Shown one piece after another: positions 57,563 to 64,000 of a stretch of DNA of 64,000 bases. Below the pieces are notes generated by a model that did no database searches, had not been told where the DNA came from, and was given only the letters and a program-made list of their open reading frames with translations. The DNA comes from Tetranychus cinnabarinus (taxonomy: Eukaryota; Arthropoda; Arachnida; Trombidiformes; Tetranychidae). The stretch lies in NCBI GenBank assembly GCA_022266195.1, contig WHVY01000002.1, positions 6,711,001 to 6,775,000 on the forward strand, given 5' to 3'. Both the position numbers and the translations under genes were made by a program. The first letter of the stretch is position 1, and each line of letters starts with the position of its first letter.

Positions 57563-58038
57563 CTCCGAAAAGGTAAAACATCTTCCAATAACTCTTTATA
57601 TAAAATATTTATATCTTCAATATTTTTCAAACCTGTCATAATAATTTTTCTTGAACGAAATATTATAACTAACGATTTTTCATTAGTTTTTTTCCTCCAA
57701 TAGATACCAGGAAAAAGTTCAGGCTCCCAAGAAAAGTTATTAGATCTCAACATAGTATTAAAATCCAACTCAAAGTCGATTTTCCCTTTAGCTGTTATAT
57801 TCGTGATAACGCATTTCGTTATTTCATCGACCCCAACTAAGTCTATAACAACCTTTTCCGCTTGAATTGGATCAGTCACTCCCGTAACTACAATTTTTCT
57901 ACCTTTGAAAACCAAAATCCTAGTTTTACCTCGACTTAAGATTGCACCACTGAAACGTTTTGGGTTATAAAAGTCATAAATAGTTGGATCAAGAGGATTT
58001 TTAGTTATAAAAAGCAAAGATATGTTCACAATTTCCAT
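57559..58038 (-). CDS. TBP-like: TATA-binding protein (TBP) homologue encoded by the Polinton
   Basis: TBP nucleates transcription by bending the TATA box. This 159-residue protein is almost only the TBP core (~180 residues in eukaryotes). Repeat 1 holds YNPKRFSGAIL and ILVFKGRKIVVTG; repeat 2 holds EPELFPGIYW and LVIIFRSRKIIMTG. The four phenylalanines that wedge into the minor groove are present (F29, F44, F109, F127). The two asparagines that contact the TATA centre appear as N5 and N80. The C-terminal LPFRR matches the usual TBP end. The sequence is far from animal TBP outside these motifs, with a long loop before F127 and a shortened repeat 1, so it is not a recent host capture. It shares an operon-like overlap with the 57326 gene and lies opposite the divergent gene at 58333. 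No canonical TATATAAAG lies close upstream of it. Confidence 0.93.
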   Translation of the reverse strand: MEIVNISLLFITKNPLDPTIYDFYNPKRFSGAILSRGKTRILVFKGRKIVVTGVTDPIQAEKVVIDLVGVDEITKCVITNITAKGKIDFELDFNTMLRSNNFSWEPELFPGIYWRKKTNEKSLVIIFRSRKIIMTGLKNIEDINILYKELLEDVLPFRR

Positions 58039-58332
58039 GGTAGTTCTTTGTTTTTTTCTTTTCGCCTTAATATTATTGTGTTTTTATCACTTGTTAATGT
58101 CAGCACTAGACTTCGATAATACAATATCATTAGCATAAATTATTCAATATAATCTGCTTACTAAGCATGTGTGGGAGCCTTCATATATCTCCCTCACATT
58201 ATCTCCGCCTCTATTGGATATAAATTCAGCTGGACATCTAAAGATTTCTTATTATATCTGAAAGTGTCAACCATAACAGTTCATCGATATTCACTACAAC
58301 AGTGCATCGAATAAACAACGAAAAAGTCTAAA
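58039..58332. promoter_or_regulatory. Divergent promoter region between TBP-like gene and 58333 gene
   Basis: This 294-bp noncoding gap separates two outward-facing genes. On the plus strand TATAAA (58219-58224) lies ~109 bp before the ATG at 58333, leaving a leader of ~80 bases. On the minus side only weak AT-rich boxes are seen (GATAAAAAC near 58083). The arrangement suits early genes transcribed by host factors (inference). Confidence 0.55.
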
Positions 58333-59040
58333 ATGAGTGACAATACTAAACATGCTTATGAATCTGATTCGGATGATGAGGAGAAGGCTGTCAAAAAAAC
58401 TAAATGTGATTGGAATGAAATTTTTACATTGAAAATTTCACCATTTTATGGATTTTATCTATCGGTAACAAATGGAAAACAAGACAAGGACAAGATGATA
58501 CTTTTTGCTAATCTGCGAAACAGTTCTAGCAGTTTCGGTGCTACTAAAGGAATTTTACTTGGAATCGATGAAATCCGACATCTCGCACAAAACCTAGATT
58601 TGCAAACGGATTTACCTCGCTTCAAGAGTACTAATATCAGACTTAAAGGAACTATGTACAATGGAAAATTCGAACTACAACGTACGAAGTCAGGAAACAC
58701 ATTGAAGATAAAAATTCCATTTACTGTCTTGTGTGCCCTGAAACGAATTTTACCTGCCCTTCTACATTATATGGAAGTGATTTCTTTGATTGATAAGGAG
58801 GATATGTTGCGTGAAGCAGTGAAAACAACTCTCAAGAAATCTGTCTGGGTTTACATGGAAAAAATTGGAAAGCAAGATCCTGAAAAAGCGTTTGATGTAC
58901 TTTGCTATTTATGCTCAATCTTTGATATACCTATACAAGAAAATCCTTACCCATTGGTTGAAAATATCGAGATTGTTCCTGAAACATTGGAAAAGAATTT
59001 GAAATTAATTCAAATGCTCATTCCTAGAAGATTCGGATGA
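58333..59040 (+). CDS. Unknown Polinton protein, possible PC4/Whirly-like ssDNA-binding
   Basis: The protein has 235 residues. After an acidic N-terminus and a KKTK patch come two strand-rich blocks, each ending in a helix. The first has FTLKISPFYGFYLSV, then ATKGILLGIDEIRHLAQ; the second has STNIRLKGTMYNGKFELQRTKSGNTLKIKI and a Leu-rich helix. The strands plus GILLGIDEI helix resemble the PC4 pattern of coactivator/ssDNA-binding proteins. The TKSGNTLKI strand echoes TKSGTLDIRY in the 62794-63744 protein, so I infer a shared family. Protein-primed replication needs an ssDNA-binding protein and none is otherwise evident in the element. The fold assignment is tentative. Confidence 0.65.
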   Translation: MSDNTKHAYESDSDDEEKAVKKTKCDWNEIFTLKISPFYGFYLSVTNGKQDKDKMILFANLRNSSSSFGATKGILLGIDEIRHLAQNLDLQTDLPRFKSTNIRLKGTMYNGKFELQRTKSGNTLKIKIPFTVLCALKRILPALLHYMEVISLIDKEDMLREAVKTTLKKSVWVYMEKIGKQDPEKAFDVLCYLCSIFDIPIQENPYPLVENIEIVPETLEKNLKLIQMLIPRRFG

Positions 59041-59190
59041 AAACCTGACAATTTCTACTTTTTTATCTCAATATATGCGATAAAGTATTTAAACTGGTAT
59101 TTATTTATTATCATTAACTTTATTAATATAATAATGCATTATTATTATTATTATTATTTCAATAAAAATTGTTTTACATAAAATATTATA

Positions 59191-62100
59191 CTAATTTTCA
59201 TGAGTTGTTTGATAATGTCCGAATGCGTGAGTGTTAACGTTGTCGATAGCCCAACGCTTATCATCCAATGGACTTAATGATATTTTTTCAGTTGCGATAG
59301 CTTTAATTTTATGGTTTTTACTTTGTAACCGATGATTCGTGTGTTTATATAACTTTTCATCGTACAAACAATTCAGATAGTCATCTTGGAGTATTTGTGA
59401 TTTTACTACATGCTTTTGTACTCCTTTTGCTGTTTTGCGTTCGCTGTTCACAGATCTTATCAAATACATTTTAGATTTGAGGGCTATTATTTCTATGATT
59501 GGATCTCCATTTGTTTCATCTTTCAGGTAGCCTAACTTTTTTTTATTCTCTTCACTATGGAGCGAATGATTTTTAGGGTAATCACAAAAATCCATAATAT
59601 TAGCGAAATATTTAAAATCATTGTATAGATTCTCCGTTTTTATATGATAAATAAAACTATCAGTATCAGTGTAAACTAAACTTAAATTGCGTCCGTAATA
59701 TGCTTTGAAAGTATCGTAATGTAATTGGTACATATACAATTTAGCAAATTCTAACACAGAGAATCCGACGGCTATTGGTTTGTCCAAAATAACTTTTGAT
59801 TTCCGTAGTTTAGCAATCGCTCGATTCTCATCCAAAATGCAGAATTGATCAAAAAGAGGTTCTCTTGTAGCTTTGAATACAGCTTTTCTATCGGCTAAAA
59901 ATTTGACTTCACAATGTTTCCGTTTATTTTCGATGCTTTTACCATAAAGAGAATTTATCATTAATTTCCAAAAGTCTTTTTCAAAAGCATTGTTTGCTTG
60001 TTGTCTCTTTTCTGTGCATAGCATGATGTATGGTTTTAACCATGGCTTCTCTTCAAATTGTAATATTCTGTGGATTTTCTTCAATAATAATCCTTTTGAC
60101 ATGTAATATCGCAGATTCCTATAATGTGTAACATATTTAATCTTGTTAAAAAGATTCGGAATAAGTTTAGGAGACATCAGTCTTTTATTCCCACAGCTTT
60201 CTAGCTTCTTTACCAATTTTGTTTGATAGTCACTCAATTGATTTTCACAAATTGATATTGTTTCTGGTGCAAGGGGATAATCATCATGCCAATCATGTAG
60301 TTCTTTTGGGTAATCGAGATCGACTTCGATAATATAACCATGTTTTGTTTTATCACTTGTAATTTCATTCAGAACACTCTGGTATTCACTTTTTTCAACC
60401 CATTTAAAGGATCCATATGGAAGATTTTGAACCAACGAATATCCATACAAGTTGTTGACATCAAGATATGTGATGAATGAATTAGGCTCTTCTTCATTAT
60501 ACTCAGGACAGAGTGGATTATTTGCAACAGCGTGTCTTTTCATTGCAGAAGAAATTCCTCCTCTAATACCTTTCTCTATCATTAATACCATATCTATATC
60601 ATTTATGTGATCAATTTCTGCTTCTGTAAATTTGATTGCTGCTGCCCAAGTCAAACCAGGAGTCGACCAAAAATGTGTAGGATCTAACCCAAATTCTCTC
60701 AAACTCATACTTCTAAAATTTTCGAAAATTGCTGTTAAAAGGGCAACGTCAAGTTGTAAGTATATATCATGAAAATCTCCAAGGTTTTTACATTCAAAAT
60801 CTGCCCATATCTGTTGTAATCTCAAGTAAATCTCTTCTGAAATATTTTTACCTGTTAAAGTTGAGTTGAAAGCATCGATAGGAGGTAAACAATCATCTTC
60901 AAATTTATCCCAGGTATCTAAATATTCGTAAGGTAAGCTTGCTTTTTCTAATAACAACGAATGATCTCTATTAGGAATTATTTGAGAGAGAAAATATAAT
61001 TTATCATCTTTTGTAAGGTTGGCAGCTAAAGAATCCAAACTCGCAGGCAGAAAAGCAAACGAATCAATGAAAGTAAATTGATCCATCGAAAACCCAATAT
61101 ATTTTTCTATAGTTTGAGGAATAAATGTAATTCTTTTGAACATTTCTTTTTTCAAGGCTGCGATTATTAAATGACCGTCGAAGTTTTTGAGATTATGAAA
61201 AACTATAGGTATTTTGTAGTTCCATTTCCATTTTAAATTACATTCTTGATGAGCTGCACCTCGAAATTCTCCTGAAAGATGATCATGATCACGTACTTTT
61301 ATGTCATCATCAGTAAAGCTTTGCTTACAGATATGACATTGTCGTGAAAGAAAAAAAATTGTTTCTTGTTCGTTGTTCATTGATAGAGGTTTTTCAGATT
61401 TCCAATAAAGTTCATTGAGATGGAATTTCGCTGTTATTATTGATTGAATAAAGCGGGTCGCAGCATCTTGTCCTCTGTAAAATAATTTATCTATAACTTG
61501 TCCTTTCCAATCAACTATTACTAACCCAAATGAACAGATATTATGTTCTTGATATTCAAATGAAGTATTGGTAATATGTTTATCAACTTTAGATGCAAGC
61601 GTTTCGAAGTCAGCATAGATGACAAAAGGTTGTTTAAACATCTTTTCATATGACTCGAATTTGATTTTGCGACCCTCTTCTGGTAAGATAACTTTTTGTG
61701 GGGATTTCGTTGCACAGTAAGGTTCATGTAATCTCAATTGTTTAACACCGTTGAATCCTGATAAACAACGCAAACATCGTTTCAGTTGGTAACCTGATCT
61801 ATTCAACAATCGGTTAAAATTTTTGATGAAGAAATAATGATCTTCATAGAGCAACAGGTTAACATGCTTTTGTTTGATTTGGTCATTTATTTGTAATGGT
61901 ATGATAGTCTTCTTATTTATAGCTAATGAGTATATATTTACCGATACATTGTTTTTATTTTCAAATTGGCGAATAGCATTTAATGGAACATATCCACGAA
62001 CCATGCTGAAATCATAATCACCGATATGTTCTGCATAAACATTTTTCCTTGATCCATTCTTTGACTTCGTGTGTAAAGCTGCAAGTATGCTATACATGAA

Positions 62101-62754
62101 ACAATCTGTATTTGTATTTATGTTTAAGATTGCTTTTTTGTTTGTAATTCTTGTTGGTAGTTTACAATGCAAACATCCTCCATGATGTGGTTCAAATTTC
62201 GCAATCCTGATCTCCAATGCTTTTATGGATTTCATTGTCCATCCGCTTCCTTCATTAGTGAGCTGATCAATCCATGCATCTAATTCTTCTTTTGTTTCAA
62301 GAAGTGATGGATCTATAGCTTCAGGTGAGCAAAGTTTTTTCATTGCTGAGAAAATGTAGATTATTTTATTATCTTTTCCACTAGAATCAATAGCAGGTCT
62401 TTCTACATCAACCCAACACCCAATACGGTATTTGCAGCAATTGAGTTCTAGTAGAAGTGAGTTGAATAAGGATTTGAAATTCGCATTTTCGGATGTGTAA
62501 AGAGATTGAATATCTAAAAATGATATATCAGGTAAATAATAAACAGCCAATATTCCATCGAAGGCACTTTTAATCAATTTAAATCTATCATGTTGTACTA
62601 GTTGAGGAATAGGTTCTTCTGCACATTCTTTTATATGTTTTTGAAAATTACTCAATACTTTATATCTTGTAGAACATTTATCACACTTATATGTCACGTT
62701 ACATTTATGTTCTTTATCAATGATATCAATTCCACAATACTTGCAGAGAGTCAT
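59191..62754 (-). CDS. POLB: Protein-primed family B DNA polymerase (Polinton PolB)
   Basis: This 1,187-residue polymerase is expected to copy the element from a protein primer. Exonuclease motifs are YADFE (D382, E384), FHNLKNFDGH (519-528) and YLQLD (665-669). Polymerase motif A is YLDVNNLYGYS (D765), B is KLMINSLYG (930-938) and C is YTDTDS (1028-1033). The N-terminus carries paired Cys/His zinc-finger motifs (C4-C7, C24-C27...H40). A block at ~194-350 has CLHC, NTDCFMYSILAALH and EDHYFF, where C218 and H306 are spaced like an OTU-type cysteine protease. Residues ~473-510 (CHIC...DHDHLSGEFRGAAHQECN) form an HNH/endonuclease VII-like zinc site inserted between exonuclease motifs. No stop or frameshift is seen. 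A TATA-type box (AATATAAATAG, 62785-62795) lies 31 bp upstream. A 59041-59190 gap with an ATT microsatellite separates it from the converging gene. Confidence 0.96.
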   Translation of the reverse strand: MTLCKYCGIDIIDKEHKCNVTYKCDKCSTRYKVLSNFQKHIKECAEEPIPQLVQHDRFKLIKSAFDGILAVYYLPDISFLDIQSLYTSENANFKSLFNSLLLELNCCKYRIGCWVDVERPAIDSSGKDNKIIYIFSAMKKLCSPEAIDPSLLETKEELDAWIDQLTNEGSGWTMKSIKALEIRIAKFEPHHGGCLHCKLPTRITNKKAILNINTNTDCFMYSILAALHTKSKNGSRKNVYAEHIGDYDFSMVRGYVPLNAIRQFENKNNVSVNIYSLAINKKTIIPLQINDQIKQKHVNLLLYEDHYFFIKNFNRLLNRSGYQLKRCLRCLSGFNGVKQLRLHEPYCATKSPQKVILPEEGRKIKFESYEKMFKQPFVIYADFETLASKVDKHITNTSFEYQEHNICSFGLVIVDWKGQVIDKLFYRGQDAATRFIQSIITAKFHLNELYWKSEKPLSMNNEQETIFFLSRQCHICKQSFTDDDIKVRDHDHLSGEFRGAAHQECNLKWKWNYKIPIVFHNLKNFDGHLIIAALKKEMFKRITFIPQTIEKYIGFSMDQFTFIDSFAFLPASLDSLAANLTKDDKLYFLSQIIPNRDHSLLLEKASLPYEYLDTWDKFEDDCLPPIDAFNSTLTGKNISEEIYLRLQQIWADFECKNLGDFHDIYLQLDVALLTAIFENFRSMSLREFGLDPTHFWSTPGLTWAAAIKFTEAEIDHINDIDMVLMIEKGIRGGISSAMKRHAVANNPLCPEYNEEEPNSFITYLDVNNLYGYSLVQNLPYGSFKWVEKSEYQSVLNEITSDKTKHGYIIEVDLDYPKELHDWHDDYPLAPETISICENQLSDYQTKLVKKLESCGNKRLMSPKLIPNLFNKIKYVTHYRNLRYYMSKGLLLKKIHRILQFEEKPWLKPYIMLCTEKRQQANNAFEKDFWKLMINSLYGKSIENKRKHCEVKFLADRKAVFKATREPLFDQFCILDENRAIAKLRKSKVILDKPIAVGFSVLEFAKLYMYQLHYDTFKAYYGRNLSLVYTDTDSFIYHIKTENLYNDFKYFANIMDFCDYPKNHSLHSEENKKKLGYLKDETNGDPIIEIIALKSKMYLIRSVNSERKTAKGVQKHVVKSQILQDDYLNCLYDEKLYKHTNHRLQSKNHKIKAIATEKISLSPLDDKRWAIDNVNTHAFGHYQTTHEN

Positions 62755-62784
62755 TTTTGAAATGAAATTTGTTTCAATTTGATT

Positions 62785-62795
62785 CTATTTATATT
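62785..62795 (-). promoter_or_regulatory. TATA-like box AATATAAATAG of PolB
   Basis: The minus-strand TATAAATAG sits 31 bp before the ATG at 62754 and lies just before the end of the upstream gene (stop at 62794-62796), overlapping it by two bases. Confidence 0.5.
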
Positions 62796-63744
62796 AAATT
62801 GTATTAACACGGTCGTTGAACCTATCCACGCCTTCATCCATAATCAAGGACCCTTCTTTGAACCACCACCGTGTAATAGGTTGTGGTGTCATTTCATAAT
62901 TTAAACATGTCATAGTTTGTGACATCTTCTGCATGTAAACTCCTTGTGTTAAGTATTTAATATATTCCGGATAAAAAATCATTTTTTGACCATCAATCTC
63001 AAAGTTGAGATTTCCTGAATCTTCCTTTGTAATTTGGATAGATTTTTTGCTTGGTAATATTGTGAAGAATTTTGATTCATCTCTCAAATATTCAGTAAAG
63101 AAATCTCTTATTGCTAAAAAATCTATAGTGTTGAAATACATCGTACCACTATATCTAGAATTGTTCTTAGCAGATAATGTAAGCATTATTTTTGCAAACC
63201 ACCGATTTGAATTCTGTGATGTAGATGCTTCAATCGAAAGATGATACGTATCTGTGTTCGTCAAATGAAATGTTGAAATAGGAAATGTATACGTTTCACT
63301 GTCATCATCATTGATAATATCTTGATTATCTTTCCAAGAAAGGATATTATTTTCATGAATACCCTCAAAAGGAAAGTTACATTTACGTAGAACCTTAGCA
63401 AATTTATCTTTGAAAGAGCTTTCACGAATAATCGATAGTAAGTCACTAGGCCATGAGAAGTGTGCGTTACGATACCTAATGTCCAGAGTTCCACTTTTCG
63501 TAAGTACATATGTAAATTCTTTATGATTATATTTTATTTCAGTTTCAGTTTTCAACTTTTTCCTTATTTCATTAAATAATTTGAAAGGAATCTTAGATGT
63601 CATTTCAACACCTTCAACGCTGTAAATTATCTGGATGTAAAATTTCCAAAACTTAGCACTTGTTAATTTTCCTTGCAAATATATGATATAGTGAACACCT
63701 TTAACCGATTCGGTATGTTCAGCTAGGTTAAGTGTATTACTCAT
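62794..63744 (-). CDS. Unknown Polinton protein with duplicated strand-helix units (ssDNA-binding candidate)
   Basis: The protein has ~316 residues from the first ATG, 63744 (the upstream GTG is not credible). Two similar halves are visible: ~20-125 (YIIYLQGKLTSAKFWKFYIQI... IPFKLFNEIRKKL... LTKSGTLDIRYRN) and ~165-270 (TYHLSIEASTSQNSNRWFAKI... MYFNTIDFLAIRDFF... ITKEDSGNLNFEIDG). Each half is several strands followed by a helix, twice, the same plan as the 58333 protein. This suits PC4/Whirly-type single-strand DNA-binding modules. It lies beside the right terminal repeat and upstream of PolB, and has the shared TATA box at 63842-63851. Function is inference. Confidence 0.65.
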   Translation of the reverse strand: MSNTLNLAEHTESVKGVHYIIYLQGKLTSAKFWKFYIQIIYSVEGVEMTSKIPFKLFNEIRKKLKTETEIKYNHKEFTYVLTKSGTLDIRYRNAHFSWPSDLLSIIRESSFKDKFAKVLRKCNFPFEGIHENNILSWKDNQDIINDDDSETYTFPISTFHLTNTDTYHLSIEASTSQNSNRWFAKIMLTLSAKNNSRYSGTMYFNTIDFLAIRDFFTEYLRDESKFFTILPSKKSIQITKEDSGNLNFEIDGQKMIFYPEYIKYLTQGVYMQKMSQTMTCLNYEMTPQPITRWWFKEGSLIMDEGVDRFNDRVNTI

Positions 63745-63841
63745 TTTAATTTTGATTAACTTAATTAAGACTTTTTGATAAACTCGATTAAGACTTTTCA
63801 CAATTTTTGAATAAAGATATAAATTGGATAGAAAGTACGTG

Positions 63842-63851
63842 CTTTATATAG
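63842..63851 (-). promoter_or_regulatory. TATA box CTATATAAAG next to the right end
   Basis: The minus-strand word lies 98 bp before the ATG at 63744. Between them AAAAAGTCTTAAT-like words occur twice, probably in the leader. It is identical to the boxes at 55918 and 56599. Confidence 0.6.
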
Positions 63852-63911
63852 ATTTTGAAATAATTTGCTAAGTTTAATGTTTAATATTTTCAAATTCAGC
63901 GCTTAATTTCT

Positions 63912-63948
63912 CAGTAGTAACCAATTTATTCTTTAAAGTAACCAATTC
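63912..63948. repeat. Sub-terminal AGTAACCAATT repeats at the right end
   Basis: AGTAGTAACCAATT (from 63913) and AAGTAACCAATT (from 63936) are direct repeats just inside the right terminal repeat. They are related to the inverted terminal AATTGGTTATTTATACTACT. The left end lacks them. They could be replication or integrase binding sites (inference). Confidence 0.6.
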
Positions 63949-63995
63949 AATAACCGGTTTCGCGATTGAGCCAGTAATTGGTTATTTATACTACT
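63949..63995 (-). repeat. Right terminal inverted repeat of the Polinton
   Basis: This is the inverted partner of 45267-45313, with one mismatch in 47 bases. AAAGT at 63996-64000 repeats the left flank AAAGTG up to the window edge. Confidence 0.95.
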
Positions 63996-64000
63996 AAAGT

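Larger units (their letters stand above)
45267..63995. mobile_element. Complete Polinton/Maverick element (polintovirus-like)
   Basis: This 18,729-bp element is bounded by 47-bp terminal inverted repeats starting AGTAGTATAAATAACC. The left flank is AAAGTG (45261-45266) and the right flank reads AAAGT (63996-64000) before the window ends, matching the 6-bp target duplication known for Polintons. It carries the full Polinton hallmark set: protein-primed PolB, retroviral-type integrase, packaging ATPase, adenain-like protease, major and minor capsid proteins. It adds a TATA-binding protein and several unknown genes. The hallmark genes are uninterrupted. Three genes sit on the plus strand at the left, one lies on the plus strand at 58333, and the rest are on the minus strand. 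The inverted repeats are short for the group, where hundreds of bases are usual. Confidence 0.97.

Noticed and set aside
57559..58038. Host TBP gene copied into flanking DNA
   Set aside because: It lies well inside the element between ATPase and PolB, overlaps another element gene by four bases, and is far diverged from animal TBP outside the DNA-contact residues.
63745..63801. Upstream extension of the right-end gene to 63801
   Set aside because: The codon at 63801 is GTG, and the extra sequence consists of a repeated AAAAAGTCTTAAT leader.

Overview
The window looks like AT-rich nuclear DNA of an invertebrate animal, most likely an arthropod (a chelicerate or mite is my guess, not proven). 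Host genes have short GT-AG introns (79, 231 and 426 bp), long gene-poor stretches separate them, and two eukaryotic mobile elements are present.

Layout. Positions 1-16360 hold no gene I can support. At 16361-22145 a ~274-bp tandem repeat is interrupted by a complete, apparently very young Ty3/gypsy (Metaviridae-type) LTR retrotransposon (16810-22015, two 563-bp LTRs, 5-bp target duplication TGAAG, one gag-pol frame). At 26784-27273 (minus) lies the first coding exon of a two-pore potassium channel. A compact host cluster follows on the plus strand: a small coiled-coil protein (30020-30391), the mitochondrial exonuclease MGME1 (30521-31576) and the replication-repair scaffold TONSL (31923-35705, one intron, one apparent frameshift in an A7 run). 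The endocytic ATPase EHD1/Past1 (41036-43306, three exons) comes next.

From 45267 to 63995 the window holds a complete Polinton/Maverick (polintovirus-like) element of 18,729 bp. It has 47-bp terminal inverted repeats (46/47 identical) and a target-site duplication AAAGTG on the left; AAAGT is visible on the right before the window ends. It encodes a protein-primed family B DNA polymerase, a retroviral-type integrase, an A32/FtsK-like packaging ATPase, an adenain-type protease, a double-jelly-roll major capsid protein, two minor-capsid-like proteins, three small candidate virion proteins with protease-cleavage-like motifs, several unknown proteins and a 13-copy ~169-bp satellite array.

The most striking gene is at 57559-58038 (minus): a 159-residue TATA-binding protein homologue with both TBP repeats, all four DNA-intercalating phenylalanines and both minor-groove asparagines. 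Most transcription units of the element carry TATA boxes, and four share CTATATAAAG or CTTATATAAAG 30-105 bp before a start codon. This suggests, but does not prove, that the element supplies its own promoter-recognition factor. Genes of the minus-strand cluster overlap by 1-26 bases or lie 2 bases apart (ATGA and TAATG junctions), which suggests polycistronic expression. The intact frames and matched ends suggest a recent insertion or an active virus-like element.
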